Of a stretch of DNA of 9,470 nucleotides, positions 5,149 to 9,470 are shown piece after piece. The stretch is from positions 1-9,470 of the forward strand of contig JAQSYB010000053.1 in NCBI GenBank assembly GCA_029256365.1, written 5' to 3'. The translations under genes were made by a program, and so were the position numbers. The notes under the pieces are model-generated. The model saw only the letters and a list, made by a program, of their open reading frames with translations, did no database searches and was not told the origin of the DNA. The stretch's first letter is position 1. Each line of letters begins with the position of its first letter. This DNA comes from Clostridia bacterium. GTDB taxonomy: Bacteria > Bacillota > Clostridia > Lutisporales > Lutisporaceae.

Positions 5149-6438
5149 ATGAGAATTAAAAAGGTAGGTACGATTACCTTAGCCATAGGGCTTATTATAT
5201 TGGGATTGGTACTTTTTGCAAACAACTTTACGAATATAGAAATTAACAACATATACAAGTATTGGCCGGTATTGCTTATTGGTGTAGGGATTGAGATGTT
5301 TGTATATATGATTCTTTATAAGAATGAGGAGAATATTAAGCTGCGAGTTGACAGTTTGTGCATTGTGTTTATTATTGCAGCATTCATATTTTCCAGCAGC
5401 TTCGGAATCTTTCACTTTAACCCAGAGTTTTCCTTCAGCCCATTTAATGGTGAGGTGCTGATAGATGGGGTAAAGTATAAGAACCAGCTCAAAGAAACCA
5501 TAGTAAAAGACAACATTTCAAAGGACTTCAAAATAAATAAGCTGATTGCCAGAAACAGTTTTGGTGATACCAAACTGAGACCCTATGACCAAGAATATAT
5601 AAAGGTGGAAGCCCTTGTAACCCTTCGATACAATGATGAAAAAGCAGCGAAGGAATACATCAAGAATGTGATTAATATAATAGAAGGCGAACAGACTGAA
5701 GTATATAGTGCAGAATACAATGGAATGAATAAAGATAAATACGGAAAAGCCAATGTAGACTATGTCATATATGTTCCTCGAGAGGTGTATGCGGAGGTAC
5801 ACAATAGCTTTGGTGATATCTCTGTAGAAGGTATGACAAAGGATATAAATATAAACAATCAGCATGGAGATATTACAGTGAAGGACGTCGCTGGCAGTGT
5901 GGCAGTGAAGAACTCCTTTGGGCAGATTGAAGTCAAGGGTGTTGGCGGCAAGCTTGAAGCAGACAATCAGCATGGTGATATTGGGGCAGATTCCATTCAA
6001 GGAGATGCAGATATAGAAACAGGCTTCGGAGAGCTTGAGATTGCCAATGTATCAGGAGGCTTAATTGCTAGAAACAACTATGGCAGAATTACAGCCCAAA
6101 ATATAAAAGGAGATGCACAAATCAAAACCAGCTTTGGAGATATTGAGGCATCCCATATTGAAGGCAATACCATCATCAATGATAACAATGGTGAAATAGA
6201 AGCCAGAGAGCTGAAAGGCAATGTTGAAATAAGAAATTCCTTTGGGAAAATAAGCTATAGATCATCCAATCTAGACAATGCAGAGGTATACGCAAAAACC
6301 AGCTTTGGAAGCATTCAAACAGACATACCGCTGAATGTAACAAAGGCAATGAATGATCAGACTGCTCAAGGGAAGCTGGGGGACGGAAAGTATAGAATCG
6401 AGCTTATTACCAACAATGGAGAGATAGAGATTGAGTAA
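5149..6438 (+). CDS. LiaF-like membrane anchor plus DUF4097 beta-repeat protein
   Basis: This is a 429-aa membrane-anchored repeat protein. Residues 5-25, 38-57 and 69-88 are hydrophobic; the first two resemble the LiaI/LiaF-type transmembrane hairpin, and the stretch reading YWPVLLIGVGIEM is typical. From about 130 to the end is a DUF4097 domain, probably a beta-solenoid. The motif x-(S/Q/N)-(F/H/Y/N)-G-x-(I/L) recurs at residues 219, 237, 255, 273, 291, 309, 327, 345 and 363, exactly 18 apart, then less regularly at 384 and 421. One isolated copy is at 136. F and H/Y/N alternate from rung to rung. Such proteins often sit near Lia-type or ECF sigma envelope-stress genes, and an ECF operon lies 1 kb downstream. 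The start has GGAGGG 5-6 bases upstream. No clear promoter was seen in the 60 bases after the preceding terminator. The function is likely envelope-stress related, by inference. Confidence 0.82.
   Translation: MRIKKVGTITLAIGLIILGLVLFANNFTNIEINNIYKYWPVLLIGVGIEMFVYMILYKNEENIKLRVDSLCIVFIIAAFIFSSSFGIFHFNPEFSFSPFNGEVLIDGVKYKNQLKETIVKDNISKDFKINKLIARNSFGDTKLRPYDQEYIKVEALVTLRYNDEKAAKEYIKNVINIIEGEQTEVYSAEYNGMNKDKYGKANVDYVIYVPREVYAEVHNSFGDISVEGMTKDININNQHGDITVKDVAGSVAVKNSFGQIEVKGVGGKLEADNQHGDIGADSIQGDADIETGFGELEIANVSGGLIARNNYGRITAQNIKGDAQIKTSFGDIEASHIEGNTIINDNNGEIEARELKGNVEIRNSFGKISYRSSNLDNAEVYAKTSFGSIQTDIPLNVTKAMNDQTAQGKLGDGKYRIELITNNGEIEIE
5803..6255 (+). repeat. 54-base coding repeat array within the DUF4097 gene
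   Basis: Nine successive units of 54 bases (18 codons) encode the solenoid rungs. Odd units carry a codon string for (N/T)SFG or TGFG; even units carry NQHG, NNYG or DNNG. The two NQHGDI units, 108 bases apart (codons starting near 5857 and 5965), are almost identical at DNA level. This points to duplication of a two-rung, 108-base block. Confidence 0.7.
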
Positions 6439-6443
6439 TACAG

Positions 6444-6475
6444 TAAATGCAGCCCAAGCGCTTGGGAAGCATTTA
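6444..6475. repeat. 32-bp near-perfect palindrome, operator-like
   Basis: The outer arms TAAATGC/GCATTTA (6444-6450, 6469-6475) enclose the perfect 14-bp palindrome CCCAAGCGCTTGGG (6453-6466). Only one two-base mismatch (AG/AA) separates them. No T-run follows, and the unit's real terminator lies 20 bases further on. The core AAGCGCTT resembles LacI/CcpA-type operators with their central CG, although the flanks do not fit the catabolite-repression consensus. It could also be an RNA hairpin protecting the mRNA end. Confidence 0.55.
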
Positions 6476-6495
6476 ATATAGATTTTACTTAAGAT

Positions 6496-6540
6496 AGAAC
6501 GTATCAAAGCAGTTTTGTTTTGATACGTTCTTTGTTTTTA
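6496..6540 (+). terminator. Intrinsic terminator of the DUF4097 gene
   Basis: A perfect 13-bp stem AGAACGTATCAAA/TTTGATACGTTCT (6496-6508 with 6519-6531) with a 10-base loop is followed by TTGTTTTTA. Confidence 0.9.
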
Positions 6541-6547
6541 AAGGTCA

Positions 6548-6575
6548 TTGCTGTATAGGTATTGAATATTATAGA
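6548..6575 (+). promoter_or_regulatory. Possible promoter of the HAD phosphatase gene
   Basis: TTGCTG (6548-6553) and TATAGA (6570-6575) are separated by 16 bases, just after the preceding terminator. About 50 bases of extremely AT-rich leader follow before the start codon. The region is so AT-rich that other -10 choices exist. Confidence 0.35.
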
Positions 6576-6624
6576 TATAAATAATAATATATACTATATA
6601 AATACAAATGAAATGGAGATAAAT

Positions 6625-7284
6625 ATGCTGCAGGACATAAAAGCTGTTATTTTTGACGTCGATGGAACCTTAGTTGATTCGATGTGGATATGGAAGCAGG
6701 TTGATATAGATTTTTTAGCCAGAAGAGAGATTGAGCTGCCTGTTGATTTGCAAAAGGACATTGAAGGTTTGAGCTATACATCTACCGCAGAGTATTTCAA
6801 AGAGCGCTTCAAGCTTCCCGACAGTGTTGAGGATATAAAGGAAGAGTGGAGAATCATGGCGGATGACCTGTATCAAAATGAAATACCTTTAAAGGCTGGA
6901 GTAATAGAAATCCTAAAGCTCATAAGAGACAAAGGGTTAAAGATTGGAATTGCAACCAGCAACTCCAGAGAATTGGTAGAGACAATGATGAAAAGGCATC
7001 AGATAGAGGAATACTTTGATAGCATCAGAACCTCTTGCGAAGTGGCGAGAAGCAAGCCTTTTCCTGATGTTTATCTGAAAGCCGCAGAGGATTTGGCCGT
7101 GGAGCCAGAATGCTGTCTTGTGTTTGAGGATACCATAGCTGGGGCTACAGCAGCCAAAGCTGCGGGGATGAGAGTAATAGCGGTCTATGATAAGCTTTCA
7201 GAGGAGTCAAGACCGCACTTAGAGCAACTGACCGTAGGATATATTATGGATTTTCATGAATTTATAAATAGCTTAAACAGCTAA
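6625..7284 (+). CDS. HAD-family phosphatase, beta-phosphoglucomutase-like
   Basis: This is a soluble hydrolase of 219 aa, probably acting on a small phosphorylated metabolite such as a sugar phosphate. All four HAD motifs are intact: the DVDGT nucleophile loop (D11, D13), TSNS at 111-114, K144 in RSKPFPD, and the acidic pair E168-D169 in CLVFEDT. A helical cap lies between motifs I and II (about 18-85), as in subfamily IA with beta-phosphoglucomutase/phosphatase members. The reading frame stays open upstream to a TTG at 6562, but the ATG at 6625 is preferred. GGAG lies 6 bases before it, and the extra 21 residues would be low-complexity NIIDINNN-like sequence not seen in the family. The gene stands alone between two terminators. 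The substrate cannot be read from the sequence. Confidence 0.88.
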   Translation: MLQDIKAVIFDVDGTLVDSMWIWKQVDIDFLARREIELPVDLQKDIEGLSYTSTAEYFKERFKLPDSVEDIKEEWRIMADDLYQNEIPLKAGVIEILKLIRDKGLKIGIATSNSRELVETMMKRHQIEEYFDSIRTSCEVARSKPFPDVYLKAAEDLAVEPECCLVFEDTIAGATAAKAAGMRVIAVYDKLSEESRPHLEQLTVGYIMDFHEFINSLNS

Positions 7285-7300
7285 TCATTTGAACTACCTA

Positions 7301-7339
7301 TATAGCAGCCATTATTATAAATTGGCTGTTATATTTTTT
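7301..7339 (+). terminator. Intrinsic terminator of the HAD gene
   Basis: An 11-bp stem with one G-T pair (TATAGCAGCCA, 7301-7311, with TGGCTGTTATA, 7323-7333) and an 11-base AT loop is followed by six T residues. Confidence 0.85.
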
Positions 7340-7366
7340 GAAAACGGAAGCATTTTTGAAGTGTAT
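7339..7366 (+). promoter_or_regulatory. Possible ECF-type promoter of the sigma operon
   Basis: TGAAAAC (7339-7345) and TGTAT (7362-7366) are 16 bases apart. This is close to the TGAAAC-N16-CGTA pattern of many ECF sigma factors, though C to T in the -10 element weakens it. ECF operons are commonly self-activated, so this is the natural place for such a site. No good housekeeping promoter was found in the same gap. Confidence 0.3.
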
Positions 7367-7418
7367 TTTATTTTAAATGCGTCAAAAGGATATGGTGGGG
7401 AAAAGGTGGTGATGGGTA

Positions 7419-8006
7419 TTGAAGGATGAAGACATAATTCGGCTGATTTTAAAAGGAGACAGTGAGCTGTATTCAGAAATTGTTGACAGGTACAGCAGCA
7501 AGGTTTATTCCACAGCCTACAGCTATACCCATAACCAGGAAGAAGCTAGAGATTTGGTGCAAGAAATACTGATCAAGGTCTATCATAACCTGCATAGCTT
7601 TAAGTCAGAAGCAAAATTCTCTACATGGCTATTTCGGATTGTAGTAAACAGCTGTATTGATTGGAGCCGCAAGTGCAAATCCAAGAAGTTGATATCTGCA
7701 TGGAGCATGGATGATGACAATGTACTAGACAGTATAACGACCAAGTCCGATGGTCCTGAGGATGCATTGTTAAGACAAGAGCATAAAGAATTGGTAAGAA
7801 CCACGGTAGCAAGTCTACCAGAGATATATAAAACGGTATTAATACTTTATTATTTTGAAGAGCTGCAAGTACAGGAGATATGCACGATACTGGATAGTCC
7901 AAGAAAAACCATTGAAACTAGATTGTATCGAGCAAAGAAAGTACTTAAATCCTTGTTAGAACAAGAATTATCAGGAGGTGAGCTATATGAGCTGCAAAAC
8001 CAATAA
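7419..8006 (+). CDS. ECF-family RNA polymerase sigma factor
   Basis: This is an alternative sigma factor of 195 aa that directs RNA polymerase to a stress regulon. Region 2 covers about residues 10-85, with EEARDLVQEILIKVYHNLHSF matching the core-binding helix and FSTWLFRIVVNSCIDWSR the -10 recognition region. Region 4 covers about 120-182, with LPEIYKTVLILYYFEEL, then a helix-turn-helix ending RKTIETRLYRAKKVLK. There is no region 1 or 3, as expected for the ECF class. The start is the TTG at 7419. An in-frame TGA at 7410 rules out a longer form, and AAGGTGGTG lies 7 bases upstream. Its last 20 bases overlap the anti-sigma gene, implying translational coupling. The general fold is similar to SigW/SigV-type factors, but the target regulon cannot be named. 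Confidence 0.92.
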   Translation: MKDEDIIRLILKGDSELYSEIVDRYSSKVYSTAYSYTHNQEEARDLVQEILIKVYHNLHSFKSEAKFSTWLFRIVVNSCIDWSRKCKSKKLISAWSMDDDNVLDSITTKSDGPEDALLRQEHKELVRTTVASLPEIYKTVLILYYFEELQVQEICTILDSPRKTIETRLYRAKKVLKSLLEQELSGGELYELQNQ

Positions 8007-8490
8007 AGAAATGCTGCATTCATACACAAACAATGAGCTTAGTCCATTGGACACAAAAGCAGTTTCAAATCACTTAGAGGCTTGCACAGACTGCCGCAGA
8101 GAAATTGCAGAAATAAGAAAGCTTAAAGTGATCTTAGCGGAAGCTAGACCTGATAAGATTGACATGATTGGGCTTAAGGAAAGTATCATGACAGCCATAA
8201 GGATTTCCAAGAAGGTGCGCACAGCCGCCTTTGATATCAAGGTTATGAGCCGCTTAGCTACCAGTTTGATTGCATGTGGTTTGCTGGTGTTTTTTATGAG
8301 TTTTACAACTTTAGGCAGCAGCTTGGAAGCACAATCTAACAAAATGAATATCGACATCAGTGGAGTGAGTCAGAAAATGGTTCAGCCTTTAGCCTTTATC
8401 AATAAAGGCTTGCAAGACATGTCCAGCAAATTAGTAGATCTAAATGGAATCACCTTTAGAATACAACAAAAAAATCGGGGAGGAATGTAA
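7987..8490 (+). CDS. Zinc-type (ZAS) membrane anti-sigma factor
   Basis: This is the probable partner that holds the ECF sigma factor inactive at the membrane. The N-terminal cytoplasmic domain carries HX3CX2C (H29, C33, C36), the zf-HC2/ZAS signature, with the expected preceding helix ELSPLDTKAVSNHLEAC. One membrane segment spans about 88-107 (SRLATSLIACGLLVFFMSF). About 60 extracytoplasmic residues follow, with no cysteine pair and no known sensor domain. The ATG at 7987 is chosen over an in-frame GTG at 7978 because AGGAGGTGA (7973-7981) is well placed for the ATG and covers the GTG. The protein is 167 aa. It overlaps the sigma gene by 20 bases and ends one base before the next start. Release could follow proteolysis or a zinc/redox change; neither is shown. 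Confidence 0.85.
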   Translation: MSCKTNKEMLHSYTNNELSPLDTKAVSNHLEACTDCRREIAEIRKLKVILAEARPDKIDMIGLKESIMTAIRISKKVRTAAFDIKVMSRLATSLIACGLLVFFMSFTTLGSSLEAQSNKMNIDISGVSQKMVQPLAFINKGLQDMSSKLVDLNGITFRIQQKNRGGM

Positions 8491-8491
8491 A

Positions 8492-9148
8492 GTGAAGTGT
8501 AAAAATCACAAGGATGAAGAAGCCAAATTTATATGTGACAAATGTAAAATGCCCATTTGTGAGCAATGCGCTACAGAACTAAGAGGCAATAAGGTTTGTG
8601 TAAGCTGTATAGACCATGCGGTATACGCAGAAAGAGACAGAGTGGCACGAATAGGATTTTGGAATAAGCTTATATTCTTTATATTTGCATGTATACCCGG
8701 TGCGGCACATATGCAGATGGGACTTTTTAAGAGAGGAATGCAGCTTATGCTGACTTTTCTCGGGGGTATTGTACTTATTTCCTACGCAAATATAGAATCC
8801 TTTATCCCACTGGTTATCATTCCAACTTGGTTCTTCAGCTTCTTCGATGCTTACAATATAAGAAGAAAAATGCTTGCTGGTGAAATGGTGGCAGACATGG
8901 AAGCCTATAATTATCAATTTATTGTGAACAACAAAAAAATTCTTGGAATCGTTTTGGTTGTAATTGGATTTATCGGATTTTTAAATGCCATTGACAGTAC
9001 CTTGTATTTATTTGGATTCCGTATGGATAGTTTTTATTGGATATTAAAAAGAGCAATCATTCCTGCGGTATTTGTAGTGAGTGGATTCATGCTCATTTCA
9101 AAAATTAAAAAAACCGAAAAAGAAATAAATGACAGTACAGAGAATTAG
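8492..9148 (+). CDS. B-box zinc-finger polytopic membrane protein
   Basis: This 218-aa protein has an N-terminal cytoplasmic B-box-like zinc finger (C3, H6, C15, C18, C23, C26, C36, C39, H42; consensus CX2H...CX2CX4CX2C...CX2C). Four to five hydrophobic segments follow at about 58-75, 82-98, 104-121, 149-167 and 186-204. PGAAHMQMGLFKRGMQLML resembles the TM2-like motif of small bacterial membrane proteins, and the last hairpin resembles LiaI/LiaF-type segments. The start is the GTG at 8492 with GGGGAGG (8477-8483) 8 bases upstream. An upstream in-frame ATG at 8444 lies deep inside the anti-sigma gene and has no ribosome binding site. It is one base from the anti-sigma stop codon, so it is the third gene of the operon. 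The function is unknown; it may add a zinc- or partner-binding layer to the sigma switch, which is inference. Confidence 0.75.
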   Translation: MKCKNHKDEEAKFICDKCKMPICEQCATELRGNKVCVSCIDHAVYAERDRVARIGFWNKLIFFIFACIPGAAHMQMGLFKRGMQLMLTFLGGIVLISYANIESFIPLVIIPTWFFSFFDAYNIRRKMLAGEMVADMEAYNYQFIVNNKKILGIVLVVIGFIGFLNAIDSTLYLFGFRMDSFYWILKRAIIPAVFVVSGFMLISKIKKTEKEINDSTEN

Positions 9149-9170
9149 TTTGAGCTCATTAACATATACT

Positions 9171-9208
9171 AAAAAGACTGTTGATGGTTCATAGTCAGCA
9201 GTCTTTTT
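9171..9208 (+). terminator. Intrinsic terminator of the sigma operon
   Basis: A 14-bp stem with one G-T pair (9171-9184 with 9195-9208) begins with five A and ends with five T. The loop is TGGTTCATAG. It closes the three-gene operon. The flanking A- and T-runs could give some function in both directions. Confidence 0.88.
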
Positions 9209-9239
9209 ATGTAATTGTCATAATAAACATAATTATACA

Positions 9240-9268
9240 TTGACTATTTTTTTGTTGTTGATTATAAT
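9240..9268 (+). promoter_or_regulatory. Strong promoter of the tRNA genes
   Basis: TTGACT (9240-9245) and a perfect TATAAT (9263-9268) are separated by 17 bases. The first tRNA begins 29 bases after the -10 element. This is a near-consensus sigma-A promoter, as expected for stable RNA. Confidence 0.85.
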
Positions 9269-9297
9269 GTTTATTGTAGCTATGTGCTATAGTATTT

Positions 9298-9374
9298 GTG
9301 CCCGTAGCTCAGCTGGATAGAGTGAATGACTACGAATCATTAGGTCGCAGGTTCGACTCCTGTCGGGCACACCA
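9298..9374 (+). tRNA. tRNA-Arg (anticodon ACG)
   Basis: This is a complete cloverleaf. The acceptor GTGCCCG (9298-9304) pairs with CGGGCAC. The D arm is GCTC/GAGT, and the anticodon stem AATGA/TCATT holds the loop CTACGAA. The T arm is GCAGG/CCTGT with TTCGACT. The discriminator A is followed by an encoded CCA (9372-9374). Anticodon ACG, presumably edited to ICG, reads CGU, CGC and CGA arginine codons. Confidence 0.96.
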
Positions 9375-9383
9375 CAAAAACAT

Positions 9384-9466
9384 GCGGATTTGGCGGAATG
9401 GCAGACGCGCTAGACTTAGGATCTAGTGTCAACGACGTGGAGGTTCAAGTCCTCTAATCCGCACCA
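9384..9466 (+). tRNA. tRNA-Leu (anticodon UAG)
   Basis: The acceptor GCGGATT (9384-9390) pairs with AATCCGC. The anticodon stem CTAGA/TCTAG holds the loop CTTAGGA, giving anticodon TAG. A short extra arm (around GTCAACGAC), typical of the leucine class II tRNA, precedes the T arm GGAGG/CCTCT. CCA is encoded at 9464-9466. It follows tRNA-Arg by 9 bases and is surely cotranscribed. No terminator is visible before the window ends, so more tRNAs may follow. Confidence 0.95.
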
Positions 9467-9470
9467 ATTT

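Noticed and set aside
5518..6000. 160-codon open frame opposite the DUF4097 gene
   Set aside because: It mirrors the repeat array, has a low-complexity I/Y/H-rich product and no ribosome binding site. The plus-strand gene has clear domains.
5803..6255. Regular 54-base spacing considered as a CRISPR-like or satellite array
   Set aside because: The period is in frame, units diverge at synonymous positions, and the pattern is a protein solenoid inside one gene.
6453..6466. CCCAAGCGCTTGGG as a catabolite-repression (cre) site
   Set aside because: The flanking T-G and C-A positions of the cre consensus are missing, so I keep it only as a general LacI-type operator possibility.
6562..6624. Longer HAD protein starting at TTG 6562
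   Set aside because: The added residues are low-complexity and the ATG at 6625 has the ribosome binding site and the normal family N-terminus.
8444..8491. Longer B-box protein starting at ATG 8444
   Set aside because: It would start inside the anti-sigma gene without a ribosome binding site; GTG 8492 has GGGGAGG at proper distance.
8579..8917. 112-codon minus-strand frame within the B-box membrane gene
   Set aside because: It is antisense to a gene with a clear zinc finger and membrane segments, and it lacks a ribosome binding site.

Overview
The window looks like chromosomal DNA of a low-GC Gram-positive bacterium, most likely an anaerobic member of the Clostridia. The evidence is AT-rich intergenic DNA, strong AGGAGG-type ribosome binding sites, intrinsic terminators after nearly every transcription unit, tRNA genes with encoded CCA ends, and families typical of that group (a CD3324-type Mor-like HTH protein, a GntR/RCK_C regulator, a LiaF-like/DUF4097 protein, and an ECF sigma/zinc anti-sigma pair). 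The genus cannot be fixed by eye. I see no insertion sequence, phage gene, CRISPR array or obvious pseudogene.

Layout. (1) 1-2247, plus strand: a BusR-like regulator (GntR winged helix, coiled coil, RCK_C/TrkA_C domain), an intrinsic terminator, then an NhaC-family Na+/H+ antiporter. Known BusR proteins bind cyclic di-AMP, so this looks like an osmotic or ion homeostasis locus. (2) 2247-4041, minus strand: a leader region, a 96-aa CD3324-family HTH protein and the 30S-maturation GTPase RsgA, ending at a bidirectional terminator shared with the antiporter gene. The leader has a good promoter, a 12-codon ORF with a strong Shine-Dalgarno sequence, a foldable three-way junction and two tandem terminators before the first structural gene. 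(3) 4022-4400: a palindrome-rich divergent control region. (4) 4401-5087: a CBS-CBS-ACT (AcuB-like) protein with its own terminator. (5) 5149-6540: a membrane protein with a LiaI/LiaF-like N-terminus and a DUF4097 repeat domain of exact 18-residue period. (6) 6625-7339: a HAD phosphatase of the beta-phosphoglucomutase type. (7) 7419-9208: a tightly packed operon of ECF sigma factor (TTG start), zinc-type anti-sigma factor (overlapping) and a B-box zinc-finger membrane protein (GTG start). (8) 9240-9466: a strong promoter followed by tRNA-Arg(ACG) and tRNA-Leu(UAG).

How the parts may work together: units 5 and 7 together resemble an envelope-stress module, with a sigma/anti-sigma switch plus LiaF/DUF4097-like and zinc-finger membrane proteins. 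Unit 1 would couple cyclic di-AMP to sodium/proton exchange. The most unusual element is the minus-strand leader of CD3324-rsgA. No convincing promoter lies between its two terminators and the CD3324 start, which suggests that expression of a ribosome-assembly GTPase is set by attenuation. That function is inference; the sequence elements are directly visible.
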